DNA of 64,000 nt from Moniliophthora roreri (GCA_001466705.2 LATX02000252.1:124001-188000), one strand, 5' to 3'; numbered from the stretch's first letter, positions 35,164-47,661 are shown. A program made the numbers and translations. The notes: generated by a model from the sequence alone, not told the origin.

Positions 35164-35616
35164 TGTTACGAACTTTCCCTTTTTCCATTGTATTACTACC
35201 TATGCTTCCCTTTCATCAGACACATTCACCTTCCTAGCCCCCTTTTCCTTCTCAAATCCATGCTTCTCTTTACCATCAGACTCATCCACCTTCCTCGTCC
35301 CCATTTGCTTATCCCTTTGTATTGTATTACTCATATCCCGATAGCTTCGGGAATTTTAGACAATCACCGAACTCATCAGCTATACGTATATAGTTAGTAT
35401 TAGCTCGGTTGTAACGTATTTAAGCGCTCAAGCTGAGACTCTAAGTCTCCAGCTTGACCTGGTTTATTATACACTTGTGTCAACGCCTACATCGAAGGAT
35501 TTCTGAACTTCAGCAACCGCTGAACGAACTCGAACTTGAACTTGGAAACTACTTTACGAAGGGGATTCTTCGTTGAAGTTAGTTGAAGTTGACGTTGCTG
35601 CGCAAGTAACGTAACA
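35164..35616 (+). repeat. 5' LTR of inner chromovirus
   Basis: TGTTACGAACTTTCCC ... AAGTAACGTAACA, 453 bp. The copy at 42007-42461 differs by several C/T and G/A transitions and at the terminal gcgcaagtaacg versus gcgcacaagtaatg. Confidence 0.92.
35417..35460 (+). promoter_or_regulatory. LTR TATA-like box and likely transcript start (self-priming arm)
   Basis: TATTTAAG at 35417-35424 and, 34 bp downstream, AGCTTGACCT at 35451-35460, which is exactly complementary to 35619-35628. Confidence 0.65.
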
Positions 35617-35618
35617 CA

Positions 35619-35628
35619 AGGTCAAGCT
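35619..35628 (+). other. primer-binding site, self-complementary type
   Basis: AGGTCAAGCT begins 2 nt after the 5' LTR and pairs over 10 nt with 35451-35460. The same arrangement with 12 nt occurs in the outer element. Confidence 0.7.
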
Positions 35629-35814
35629 CATCGATTGCCGACCTATCCAGGTTTAGGCATCAACAAGGACAAGACGTCGCGACGGAACGAACAACAGCTA
35701 GAGAAGGATATCGCGGAAGCAGAAGCGCGCCGGCATGGGCAACCAACCCAATCCATATCGAATCCTGGTGGATGAGCGATCCCACCGTTAACCCGGGCAT
35801 CCCGCAGAGAACTA

Positions 35815-37050
35815 TTGACCCCCTTGCAATCGCCATCGCTAACGAGTCAGCCACTGACAGAGACACAAGGCGAAGTCCCAGAAACAAGGAGAACCTTGAC
35901 CCCATCATTCACTCAGACTGGATCGAGAACGACCGAACGAGAAGAAGAACCCTCACCGAATACACCGAAGCCCTCAGACTCGGATACATTGAATATATCT
36001 ACCGACTCTCAGGAGGAACTAGATCCATTTCAACGATTGTTACAAGGCCTAAAGAACAGCCCTCGATCACCGAAAGTACAAACAGAAGCAATGGCGGAAG
36101 ATAAGAAACCATCAGGAAGCAGACCAAGGAAGGAAGAACCCACGGCTGAAGAAGCAGTCATAGGCTCCGCGATGCCCGTACAAGTAGTCTCGGCGGTAAA
36201 GGAAGTAAAAGCCACACTTCCAAGAGCCTTTACGGGAACGCGAGGAGATGCGAAGAAGTTCTTGAGAGAAGTATTGATCTATGTGGCGCTTAACCCAAAA
36301 GCGTTCCCGGATGACAGGTCGAAGAAGCTTTTTCTTCTTTCCTACATGACGGACGGGCCAGGAGAGTTCTGGAAGAATGACAAAACCGATCTCCTGCTAG
36401 CATTCGACCCTGACGCTGAAAAGGTGACGTGGTTGGAGTTCTTGGACGACTTCAGAACATCGTTCGAACCTCTTGATCCTGCCTTAAAAGCACAGTTAGA
36501 CCTCAAAGATCTGAAGATGAAGGAAAGGGCTGATGAATACACTTATCAGTTCACCTACCTTGCCAAACAAACTGGATATAATGATGCAGCACAGATAGTG
36601 GCATTCAAACGGGGATTGCCGAGAAGCCTCGTATTCAAAATCATGACGAGACCGGAAGGCGCCCCCACTACGATCAAGGACTGGATGAATGCAGCTATCA
36701 TCTTTGATGAAAGTTATAAGCAAGCATTGGAATATGGAAAGACCTGGGACGAAGAACACGGAGGAAAGAAGCAAAGAAGCTTTAGGAAGAAGGAGGACGT
36801 AGCCATCAAACAGATTGGCGAAATTGATCGGAAGGAATATATGTCGAAAGGACTTTGTTTTAGATGTGGAAGGGCAGGACACCGAATTAAAGACTGTCCG
36901 GATATGCCGAAGAAGGACGAACGAAAGCAGGAAGAACCAAGGAAGATGACGAAAGAAGAGAGGTTCGCTAAAATCCGAACCTTAGTGAATGATCAGCCAA
37001 AGGAAGACAAGGACTTTCTGATCGACTTAATGGAACAGGAGGGTTTTTAA
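35815..37050 (+). CDS. gag: Gag of inner chromovirus
   Basis: The open frame of 411 codons ends with TAA at 37050. Its first codon is TTG and the first in-frame ATG is at 36091 ([10 protein letters not shown]), so the N-terminus is uncertain. An overlapping ATG frame at 35772-36104 might supply another start. The Gag core has [16 protein letters not shown] and [20 protein letters not shown]; one zinc knuckle [14 protein letters not shown] lies near 36855-36900; the C-terminus is [12 protein letters not shown]. Intact in this copy. Confidence 0.85.
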   Translation: MTPLQSPSLTSQPLTETQGEVPETRRTLTPSFTQTGSRTTEREEEPSPNTPKPSDSDTLNISTDSQEELDPFQRLLQGLKNSPRSPKVQTEAMAEDKKPSGSRPRKEEPTAEEAVIGSAMPVQVVSAVKEVKATLPRAFTGTRGDAKKFLREVLIYVALNPKAFPDDRSKKLFLLSYMTDGPGEFWKNDKTDLLLAFDPDAEKVTWLEFLDDFRTSFEPLDPALKAQLDLKDLKMKERADEYTYQFTYLAKQTGYNDAAQIVAFKRGLPRSLVFKIMTRPEGAPTTIKDWMNAAIIFDESYKQALEYGKTWDEEHGGKKQRSFRKKEDVAIKQIGEIDRKEYMSKGLCFRCGRAGHRIKDCPDMPKKDERKQEEPRKMTKEERFAKIRTLVNDQPKEDKDFLIDLMEQEGF

Positions 37051-37067
37051 AACGGCGAACAAGGACG

Positions 37068-40000
37068 ATGGCTCCACCGCCGGTCATTATTTCACACTTT
37101 GTACTAGCTAAACTGGATCGAAATTCTATGCATATTCCGCTCAAGTACAAAGTGGGAACGAAAGACATCGAAACAAAAGCCCTACTAGATTCGGGAGCAG
37201 GAGGAAGATTTATAAGCCCAAATATAGCTAGGATGTTAGGAAAAAAATGGATTCGGTTGCCAGAAAAAATCCGAGTATTCAACGTGGATGGAACAGCCAA
37301 CAAAACAGCGTGGATCACGCATGTCGTGGAGTTGGAGTTTCAGATTGCAGGAAAGGAGTTTAGAGAAAACTTCATGATTTCAGGAATCGGTGACGAAGAA
37401 ATAATCTTGGGACTTCCATGGCTGAGGCATCATAACCCCACAATTGACTGGGAAACCGGAGCAATCCAGTTTCAGCCTCGCCGATGGATTCAAATCAGGA
37501 AATTTACAGGAGTCCTAGACACTTTCGAACCCGAAGTTCTCATAGGAGCGAAAACCACAGCTTCACAGGAAATGGCCCACCAACATCAAGCAGTAAAGAA
37601 GGAGATAGAGGAACTTATTCCTGGTTATCTGCTGGGATACAAAGATCGGTTCGAAAAAGGAAAAGCAGAGCGGTTCCCACCTTCCCGAACGTACGACCAC
37701 GCGATCAATCTCAAACCCGATTTTATTCCGAGGAATTGCAAATTATACCCGTTAAGCCCGATAGAGCAGCAGGAACAGGATAAGTTCCTGGAGGAGAACC
37801 TGAGGAAGGGGTACATCCGGAAGTCCAAATCTCCGATGGCCTCTCCTTTCTTCTTCGTAGCCAAAAAGGAGAAAGGAGCACTCAGACCGACGCAAGATTA
37901 TAGGGAGCTCAACAAAGGAACAGTGAAGAATGCCTATCCCCTTCCTCTAATTTCAGAACTTCTCGACAAACTAAAAGGTGCAACGGTTTTCACGAAACTT
38001 GATCTGAGGAACGGATACAACAATGTCAGGATAAAGGATGGAGATCAATGGAAGGCCGCCTTCAAAACCAATAGAGGGCTCTTCGAACCGACAGTAATGT
38101 TCTTTGGACTAAGCAATTCCCCTGCCATGTTCCAAGCCTTTATGAACGACGTACTCTCCGACTTCATTGATGAAGGATGGTGCGTGGTGTATATGGACGA
38201 TATTCTTGTCTTTTCCAAAAATTCGGAAGAACACAGAGAACGAACGGAACGATTGATGAGGCGTCTCAAGGATCATGATTTGTTCCTCAAACTGGAGAAA
38301 TGCGAGTTCGATGTGACGGAAGTGGTATTTTTAGGAATGGTCATCAGGCCCGGATACATTGCTATGGATCCCATAAAACTCGCAGGAATAGCCGACTGGG
38401 AACCTCCTCAGACAGTGAAAGGAGTCCGTGCGTTCTTGGGGTTCGGAAATTTCTACAGGAAGTTTATTGGGAAATACGCGCACGTCACAAGACCTTTGAA
38501 CGACCTCCTACAGAAGAACCGGAAATTCGAATGGACAGCGCAATGTCAAATAGCTTTCAACCTCCTGAAAGCGAAATTCCTGTCCGAACCAATACTAGTC
38601 ATGCCAGATGTGGACAAACCCTTTGTTATAGAAGCTGACGCTTCGAAGTGGGCCACGGGCGCTGTTCTCAGACAAAAGGGTATAGACGGCGAATGGCATC
38701 CATGCGGATACTTATCCAAATCATTGTCCCCCACTGAACGGAACTATGAAATCTATGATCGAGAACTCCTCGCAATCTATAGAGCACTTGTGGAATGGCG
38801 TCATTACCTCATGGGAGGGAAGTTTAAAATTGTGATTCTTTCGGACCATAAGAATCTAACTTACTTCCGGACGGCACAGAAACTGAACAGACGTCAGGCG
38901 AGGTGGAGTCTTTTCTTATCAGAATTCAATTTGGGATTAGTACACGTTCCAGGAAAGTCCATTTCGCAGGCGGACGCTTTATCAAGGCGAAGTAACGAGC
39001 AAGATGAAGTGGACAGCGACAACGAAGACATTGTTGTCCTACCAGATCAGCTCTTCATTAGAGGGATCGATCTAGAGTTGAAGGACGACATAGCAAAATG
39101 ATTGGGCCCGGACAATTTTCACAAATCGGCCCTGGAGCAACTACTACACCAGGGCATGCCGCCAATCAAATCAGCGTTATCAGATTGGAGAATCGAAGAC
39201 AACCTCCTCTTCTTTCAGGACCGAGTATACGTACCAAATGATACCGACCTCCGCCGACGCATAGTGCAATCGATTCATGAAACACCGGGAGTAGGTCACC
39301 CAGGGCAATGGAACACTACAGAACAAGTACAGCGCGACTTCTGGTGGCCAGGAATGGTCAAATTCATCAAAAACTTCGTCGATGGCTGCGCAATATGCCA
39401 GCAATCTAAAATTAATACACACCCGACACAGACTCTGATCCAACCGCTCCAGGTACCCCAAAACTCTTTCCCCTTTCAGGTCTGTACCATGGATCTCATC
39501 ACAGACCTCTCTGAATGTGACGGTATGGATTCTATTCTGGTCGTGGTGGACCACTCGTCTACGAAGGGGGTAATTTTTACTCCATGCACCAAGACAACAG
39601 ACGCCACGAAGGTTGCGGAAATGTTGATTCAACATCTCTACAAGAGATTCAGATTACCTGACTGAATTATATCCGATCGAGACCCCAGATTCGCTGCGGA
39701 AGTATTCCAGGAAATGGGGAAACAGCTCTCCATCAAACATTCTATGAGCACAGCGTTCCACCCACAAACCGACGGAGAGACGGAACGAGTAAATCGAGAG
39801 GTCGAGGTCTATCTCAGGATGTTCTGCGCAAAAGAACAAACCAGATGGAAGGAATATCTCTCACTAGCAGAGTTCGCTCACAACAATCGAACACACTCAG
39901 TCCTCAAAAAATTGCCATTCTTTATGATGATGGGATACCACCCTCGGCCACTCCCGACAGTATTCGAAAGAACAACGATTCCATCGATAGAAGAACGACT

Positions 40001-40553
40001 GCAAGAGTTAAAAAGAGTACGAGAAGAAACTACAAGCCTATTGGAGTTAGCAAGACAACATATGATAAGGAGAGAAAAACAAAAATTAGATGTATTCGAA
40101 AAAGGACAAAAGGTCTGGCTAGAAGCAAAGAACTTGGCAACGGGATACCCATCAAAGAAGCTAGCCCCAAAAAGGGAAGGCCCATTCGCAATCCTCGAGG
40201 TACTCGGACCCGTGACGTACAAATTGGACCTACCCCATCAATGGAAAATTCACCCCGTTTTCCATGCAGCCTTGTTGTCACCATACAAACAGACCGAGGC
40301 CCATGGACCGAGTTTCACAGAACCACCCCCGGATCTTATTGAAGGATTCGAAGAATATGAAGTAGAAGCAATAGTGGGACATAGGCCGAAGAAGCGACCC
40401 CGAGAATTCCTCGTGTCATACACGGGTTACAATTCGTCTCATAACCGATAGATCCGCATGGAGGGGATGGAGAATTGTCTAGACCTTTTCAAGGACTATA
40501 TAAAGAAGCACAGACTGAAGCCCAAAGACCCCATACCGATTCATCCGTCGTAA
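37068..40553 (+). pseudogene. pol: Pol of inner chromovirus (PR-RT-RNaseH-IN-chromodomain), three stops
   Basis: Starts ATG at 37068, 17 nt after gag and in a different frame, and would end with TAA at 40551-40553. Only three stops break it: TGA 39099, TGA 39663 and TAG 40449. Protease [11 protein letters not shown]; reverse transcriptase [15 protein letters not shown] and YMDD at 38190-38201; RNase [17 protein letters not shown]; integrase HETPGVGHPGQ ... CAICQQ, TMDLITDLSE, STAFHPQTDGETERVN; and chromodomain EFLVSYTGYNSSHN, followed after the TAG by FKDYIKKHRL. The two TGA codons replace Arg, and the TAG replaces the Trp seen in the outer element. The first 677 codons are uninterrupted, so this copy is younger than the outer one. 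Confidence 0.92.
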
Positions 40554-40556
40554 AAC

Positions 40557-41735
40557 ATGTCCAATGTACCCTCCGCTGCCTCTTCCTCTTCTCTTGCTGG
40601 CAGCCAGCCAGCCCGAAACCCGAGCCCTGTTCCTACTGTGTCGGGAGAAGGACGATACGGCGAAAACATCACCTACCCTAACGGCCTCAGACCCAATCCC
40701 TACCAACTCCTTCATCTCTTCAATACCGAACAGTATGACGATCAAATCCGGAACGCCACTAATCAGCACAACAGACTGGAACCCTGCGTCAAAAGCCTGT
40801 TTTTCCTCAGGGGTCAACGAAAACTATTCGAAAGAATCGTTGAAAGCTGCAGTCTCGAGATTGCCAACCAGGTGATGTACGCCTGTAACTATCAGTTAGG
40901 ACTCGAGGGTCCTGTTACGGTACCGTCTACGTTTCCCTATCACCCCCATTTGTCCATGCCTCCTCCCGCAGATTCCAGAGCAATGTCGGAATACCCTGAT
41001 CCCCTCTCCTTCAGCCTCCTCGACAGACTCGGAAGACGAACCGACGGGAACGGATACCCCCGTCCCGACATCAACGACGCTCGAAGCCTCATCTCCAGAC
41101 TCACATCTGAGCCCCGAGTCGACGAACCCGAACCTTCCCCCGCTGCCAGTACCTCCCCCGAATTTCCCGACACCCTCGTTTATCCTGACCCCACTCCCGA
41201 TCCCGACGTCAAACCTAAGGTCGAGTCAATCGACTCCCTTGCCGACTCCCACGCCGGACCCTCGATGACCGTTGACCCCGGAAGTCTTCAGACGCCTGAA
41301 GCCTCAGTTCCACCTGAGCATGGAACACATCCCCGCGGTGGGAGGGGAGGTCGTTCCCGGGGAATCAAAGGACGAGGACGGGGACGACGAAACGGAGAAT
41401 CGAATCCCCGAAAACACCGACGACCTACCGAAGGTCAGCTTGAGAAGTCCGACTCCGGCCCCGACCCCGATGATGCAGCTCGTCGACTGCGTCTCTGCCC
41501 TGTGTGCGGACTGGAGCGCCATTTCGCCCGAAATTGCCCGCAGTACATGTGTCGTCGATGCTTCACGACTCAACCTGGACATACGTCTAGCCACTGCCCT
41601 GACCAGCGAAGGTCTCGCCGCATTGCGCGTTGACGGCCTGATTCGAGCTCAGACTCTATGTCGGATGGTCGCCGTTATGATGATGAACGGTGGTATAACA
41701 ACGAACCCTACGACAACCTCGGAGGGGAGTGTTGA
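40557..41735 (+). CDS. ORF3 of inner chromovirus, double zinc knuckle protein
   Basis: The ATG lies 3 nt after the pol stop, suggesting reinitiation. 358 codons run to a TGA at 41631-41633 (read as Arg in the ancestral frame) and the frame then continues to TGA at 41733. Conserved with the outer element: YPNGLRPNPYQLLHLFNT, RGQRKLFERIV, LEGPVTVPS. Two knuckles: CPVCGLERHFARNC (CX2CX4HX4C, like Gag knuckles) and CRRCFTTQPGHTSSHC (CX2CX6HX4C), then RRSRRIAR. A Gly/Arg block (RGGRGGRSRGIKGRGRGRR) precedes them, like an RGG RNA-binding box. No signal or membrane segment, so it is not an envelope. A second Gag-like RNA-binding protein is the best inference. Confidence 0.7.
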
Positions 41736-41736
41736 A

Positions 41737-41967
41737 ATGTTGATGGAGGAATATGATCGGGACATCCAATTGCTATTTGTGGGAGCGGACCCGAAAAAGG
41801 TGAGGATGCTTTCGGTAGAGGAACGGGTGGCTACTGGATGGCAACCTACCTCTGATGTACCAGCGACTCCACAGTTGGGAGCTGTGGAAGAGATGCCAGA
41901 CATCGACGACAGGCCTGACACCTCGTACGATTACGACACGGAGCTGTATGGAGACGGAGAGTCGTAA
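41737..41967 (+). CDS. ORF4 of inner chromovirus, 76-aa conserved ORF
   Basis: The ATG is 1 nt after the ORF3 stop (tgaaatg) in the +1 frame; it begins MLMEEYDRDIQLLFVG and ends DTELYGDGES. The position and relative frame match ORF4 of the outer element. The same strand is open further upstream in this frame (from 41272), but that part overlaps the zinc-knuckle frame and is probably a shadow. Function unknown. Confidence 0.45.
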   Translation: MLMEEYDRDIQLLFVGADPKKVRMLSVEERVATGWQPTSDVPATPQLGAVEEMPDIDDRPDTSYDYDTELYGDGES

Positions 41968-44813
41968 GTAAGGTCCAACGGAGTTTGCCCCTTGTTGAGG
42001 GGGTAATGTTACGAACTTTCCCTTTTTCCATTGTATTACTACCTATGCTTCCCTTTCATCAGACACATTCACCTTCCTAGCCCCCTTTTCCTTCTCAAAT
42101 CCATGCTTCTCTTTACCATCGGACTCATCCACCTTCCTCGTCCCCATTTGCTTATCCCTTTGTATTGTATTACTCATATCCCGATAGCTTCGGGAATTTT
42201 AGACAATCACCGAACTCATCGGCTATACGTATATAGTTAGTATTAGCTCGGTTGTAACGTATTTAAGCGCTCAAGCTGAGACTCTAAGTCTCCAGCTTGA
42301 CCTGGTTTATTATACACTTGTGTCAACGCCTACATCGAAGGATTTCTGAACTTCAGCAACTGCTGAACGAACTCAAACTTGAACTTGGAAACTACTTTAT
42401 GAAGGGGATTCTTCGTTGAAGTTAGTTGAAGTTGACGTTGCTGCGCACAAGTAATGTAACAACAACTAAATAAGCTAGGGCCTGAAGTGGTTGAAAAATA
42501 CTGATTGCCAGTAGCTCTTCTACCTGAACAACATCATACACTCTGGTAATTGGTAGGCAGTATCTCTTCTGCTTTCCACCTACAAAACACATTCCCTTAT
42601 ATACTCTACAACATAAATAATCTAATATATCTGTTACAAATACAAATAAAACTGAGTCGGGTGATAAATATTACATAAACTGAGCTGTGTTTGGTAATTT
42701 CTCTGTCACAGTGTCCAATTGTAGTCAGGCTTTGTAGCCATAAACTCTTTTATTCTTTTTCTATAATGATTGTGCAGTCTTCTGACACTACCATTTGCAA
42801 TTTTCTCTATCAGACAGCTCTCCTTCCAACTCCGTTTGAAAATATTATACTTCTATGCCACTCCACACAGTTCCTTCCTTCTCTGTCTACTATCGTCTGC
42901 TCTATGGACACATAGTATGCTTCCATCTCTATGTTTAAAGTGTATGTGTAAGCTCAGCCATGCTGGTTTCTCATCATACAGCTTTGTCTTCTGTTTTTCC
43001 ATGATACAGGCACCCTTCTGGTAGCCGATCATCTATTTTATTCTTCAATTTGATATTTGGTATCTCAAGTATCCCTTGCTGATAATTTGTCATCCTCTGT
43101 TTCATATCTGTTTCTTGATAATATTCTGGTATGTGTATCATTAAAGGCTTTTATTCTTCCTTCAAGCTGGGTATGGATTGAAAACATTGTTAAAAGTGAA
43201 AATATTCCCTTTGGTATGCTTTTGATAGAGAAGTATTATGTGGTGTGGTTCCCTACAGGTTTTGGGATGCTCCTCTGTGTTCAGATTCACTGTTTATTTT
43301 CATACTAGCAGTGGTCAGATACCCATCAACCATTACTCTGCTAACATTTTATATCCTTCTCTACTACTTGCTTTGACTAGCTGCTCAGGGCTCACACTAG
43401 TCCTTAATTCCCTTATATATTTCATTTTCAACTATAAAAGTGCAAAATATTCTCTATTTGTGTGTGAAACAAAAGGTGAAAGTTATGCATATCATCTCCC
43501 CCCAACTAAAGAAAAGGATTGTCCCCAATCTGTCAATATTATGGGTGAAATATAGGATTCTCTCAATACCACATCTCCTGATATGAAATAACCATCCTCT
43601 TGTAGGTCTTTTCAAGCACTTTCCAATGATACTAAAATCTCTCTCTGGTATATCTTTATCTTATCTTTATCTCTCTGCATCAATTTCTCTTGCCTTTTTC
43701 ATAACATCAGATGATCTCTGTAGCCATATGTTGGAAGTCTGCTTTCAATACTCAGTGTTAAGAAATTATTCCATTACCATCAGGCTTCTTGTAGTCTAAT
43801 TCAGTAAAGTCATTTTCTTCCATATTCTTCTTGTTCTATTTACTTAAATATTTTAGATTGATCTTTGACAAATATTTAAGTGGGGTCCATTTTGAACTTG
43901 GACTATCTGCTTTCTTTCTTCCTTTCCTTCCTTCCAACATGACTTGCAAGGCTAAGAGCAAGTCCACTGCTGCTGTTGCCTCTTCTTCAAAGTCAAAGAA
44001 CATCTCTCTTCCTCAACTTTCAACTGTAAATGCTGCCACTCTTAGTGTCCTTCATCTCCACTGCATGCTCTTATCCTCTATTTGTCATAACATCTGGCAT
44101 CACCTTGAGGGCAAGTCTTCCCCCTTTGCTGATGCATCTGCCTTGGCAAATTTTGCCTTCCCAGCTATAAAAACCCCTCTGGTATATCTCTGACATTAAT
44201 TATTCTCTATCTTTCTTTTCGTTAATATTATGTTTCTCTAGGTTTCACTTGATGAATATTGTGGACGGTTTTGGTTTCCGCAAGCCTTTATGAGTCTCCT
44301 CATGTTGGCCCTCCAGCTCCTCAAGCATCTTGAATCTCATTTCTCCATTACCATCTCCAACAACCTCTATAGCTCTTTCCCTTTCAAATCTCAATTTTAT
44401 TTCTGGAAGCATATGTTGGGTCTCAAGGTAGGTTCTCTCGTCCATTTGTTTTTCTTCTCTTATTAATATTATTCTTTTCCAGCCACTCGATTTCTCCACT
44501 GATTTCCTTTCTATAAAAGATATCTTGGCTGAATACGATCCTGACTGAAACATTCTCAACATCAATAATGGTATCGAAATCTCTGACCACGAAGAATCAG
44601 ATAGTAGCAATGAGGATGCTTCAGGTAATGAAAACAGAGGTAAAAGCCTCTAAACGCCCTGTTCATACTATTAAGCCTCCTGCTCGTGCTACTTCTATTG
44701 TCGAAGTGGTACATGTGCTCATTTTAATAATATTCTTTCTTCTGTTTCTCATATTCTTTTCCTCATAGCTGGCCTGCTCCAGTGGCTCCAGTAAAACTAA
44801 GCAAAAGGTGAGT
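41967..44813. repeat. 2.85-kb segment present twice (copy 1)
   Basis: Bases 41967-44813 recur at 44815-47661 with no indel (constant offset 2848) and only a few substitutions, for example 42659 g/a and 42674 c/t. A single N at 44814 separates them and the second copy restarts mid-feature (agtaaggtccaacgg). This is the signature of two unmerged overlapping contigs or haplotypes. Confidence 0.9.
42007..42461 (+). repeat. 3' LTR of inner chromovirus with exchanged end
   Basis: 455 bp, preceded by the purine tract gagggggtaa. Most of it matches the inner 5' LTR, but the last 20 bp (gcgcacaagtaa-gtaaca) match the outer element, and the flank is the outer element's ACAAC. Confidence 0.9.
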
Positions 44814-44814
44814 N

Positions 44815-47661
44815 AGTAAGGTCCAACGGAGTTTGCCCCTTGTTGAGGGGGTAATGTTACGAACTTTCCCTTTTTCCATTGTATTACTACCTATGCTTCC
44901 CTTTCATCAGACACATTCACCTTCCTAGCCCCCTTTTCCTTCTCAAATCCATGCTTCTCTTTACCATCGGACTCATCCACCTTCCTCGTCCCCATTTGCT
45001 TATCCCTTTGTATTGTATTACTCATATCCCGATAGCTTCGGGAATTTTAGACAATCACCGAACTCATCGGCTATACGTATATAGTTAGTATTAGCTCGGT
45101 TGTAACGTATTTAAGCGCTCAAGCTGAGACTCTAAGTCTCCAGCTTGACCTGGTTTATTATACACTTGTGTCAACGCCTACATCGAAGGATTTCTGAACT
45201 TCAGCAACTGCTGAACGAACTCAAACTTGAACTTGGAAACTACTTTATGAAGGGGATTCTTCGTTGAAGTTAGTTGAAGTTGACGTTGCTGCGCACAAGT
45301 AATGTAACAACAACTAAATAAGCTAGGGCCTGAAGTGGTTGAAAAATACTGATTGCCAGTAGCTCTTCTACCTGAACAACATCATACACTCTGGTAATTG
45401 GTAGGCAGTATCTCTTCTGCTTTCCACCTACAAAACACATTCCCTTATATACTCTACAACATAAATAATCTAATATATCTGTTACAAATACAAATAAAAC
45501 TGAGTCAGGTGATAAATATTATATAAACTGAGCTGTGTTTGGTAATTTCTCTGTCACAGTGTCCAATTGTAGTCAGGCTTTGTAGCCATAAACTCTTTTA
45601 TTCTTTTTCTATAATGATTGTGCAGTCTTCTGACACTACCATTTGCAATTTTCTCTATCAGACAGCTCTCCTTCCAACTCCGTTTGAAAATATTATACTT
45701 CTATGCCACTCCACACAGTTCCTTCCTTCTCTGTCTACTATCGTCTGCTCTATGGACACATAGTATGCTTCCATCTCTATGTTTAAAGTGTATGTGTAAG
45801 CTCAGCCATGCTGGTTTCTCATCATACAGCTTTGTCTTCTGTTTTTCCATGATACAGGCACCCTTCTGGTAGCCGATCATCTATTTTATTCTTCAATTTG
45901 ATATTTGGTATCTCAAGTATCCCTTGCTGATAATTTGTCATCCTCTGTTTCATATCTGTTTCTTGATAATATTCTGGTATGTGTATCATTAAAGGCTTTT
46001 ATTCTTCCTTCAAGCTGGGTATGGATTGAAAACATTGTTAAAAGTGAAAATATTCCCTTTGGTATGCTTTTGATAGAGAAGTATTATGTGGTGTGGTTCC
46101 CTACAGGTTTTGGGATGCTCCTCTGTGTTCAGATTCACTGTTTATTTTCATACTAGCAGTGGTCAGATACCCATCAACCATTACTCTGCTAACATTTTAT
46201 ATCCTTCTCTACTACTTGCTTTGACTAGCTGCTCAGGGCTCACACTAGTCCTTAATTCCCTTATATATTTCATTTTCAACTATAAAAGTGCAAAATATTC
46301 TCTATTTGTGTGTGAAACAAAAGGTGAAAGTTATGCATATCATCTCCCCCCAACTAAAGAAAAGGATTGTCCCCAATCTGTCAATATTATGGGTGAAATA
46401 TAGGATTCTCTCAATACCACATCTCCTGATATGAAATAACCATCCTCTTGTAGGTCTTTTCAAGCACTTTCCAATGATACTAAAATCTCTCTCTGGTATA
46501 TCTTTATCTTATCTTTATCTCTCTGCATCAATTTCTCTTGCCTTTTTCATAACATCAGATGATCTCTGTAGCCATATGTTGGAAGTCTGCTTTCAATACT
46601 CAGTGTTAAGAAATTATTCCATTACCATCAGGCTTCTTGTAGTCTAATTCAGTAAAGTCATTTTCTTCCATATTCTTCTTGTTCTATTTACTTAAATATT
46701 TTAGATTGATCTTTGACAAATATTTAAGTGGGGTCCATTTTGAACTTGGACTATCTGCTTTCTTTCTTCCTTTCCTTCCTTCCAACATGACTTGCAAGGC
46801 TAAGAGCAAGTCCACTGCTGCTGTTGCCTCTTCTTCAAAGTCAAAGAACATCTCTCTTCCTCAACTTTCAACTGTAAATGCTGCCACTCTTAGTGTCCTT
46901 CATCTCCACTGCATGCTCTTATCCTCTATTTGTCATAACATCTGGCATCACCTTGAGGGCAAGTCTTCCCCCTTTGCTGATGCATCTGCCTTGGCAAATT
47001 TTGCCTTCCCAGCTATAAAAACCCCTCTGGTATATCTCTGACATTAATTATTCTCTATCTTTCTTTTCGTTAATATTATGTTTCTCTAGGTTTCACTTGA
47101 TGAATATTGTGGACGGTTTTGGTTTCCGCAAGCCTTTATGAGTCTCCTCATGTTGGCCCTCCAGCTCCTCAAGCATCTTGAATCTCATTTCTCCATTACC
47201 ATCTCCAACAACCTCTATAGCTCTTTCCCTTTCAAATCTCAATTTTATTTCTGGAAGCATATGTTGGGTCTCAAGGTAGGTTCTCTCGTCCATTTGTTTT
47301 TCTTCTCTTATTAATATTATTCTTTTCCAGCCACTCGATTTCTCCACTGATTTCCTTTCTATAAAAGATATCTTGGCTGAATACGATCCTGACTGAAACA
47401 TTCTCAACATCAATAATGGTATCGAAATCTCTGACCACGAAGAATCAGATAGTAGCAATGAGGATGCTTCAGGTAATGAAAACAGAGGTAAAAGCCTCTA
47501 AACGCCCTGTTCATACTATTAAGCCTCCTGCTCGTGCTACTTCTATTGTCGAAGTGGTACATGTGCTCATTTTAATAATATTCTTTCTTCTGTTTCTCAT
47601 ATTCTTTTCCTCATAGCTGGCCTGCTCCAGTGGCTCCAGTAAAACTAAGCAAAAGGTGAGT
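44815..47661. repeat. 2.85-kb segment, copy 2 (includes a third LTR copy at 44855-45309)
   Basis: Same content as 41967-44813: the end of ORF4, the 3' LTR and the first exons of the downstream gene. After 47661 the sequence continues into new exons, so copy 2 is the one to use for gene models. Confidence 0.9.

Larger units (their letters stand above)
28013..42461 (+). mobile_element. nested pair of Ty3/gypsy chromoviruses flanked by ACAAC
   Basis: The outer element starts with its 5' LTR at 28013. Its 3' LTR (34789-35163) is interrupted by a complete second element starting at 35164 and ending at 42461. The composite is bounded by ACAAC at 28008-28012 and 42462-42466, which is the outer element's target duplication. 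The inner element's left flank is TGAGT and has no partner on the right. The last bases of the distal LTR match the outer element rather than the inner element's own 5' LTR, so an exchange or small deletion between the two LTR ends is likely. Confidence 0.85.
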
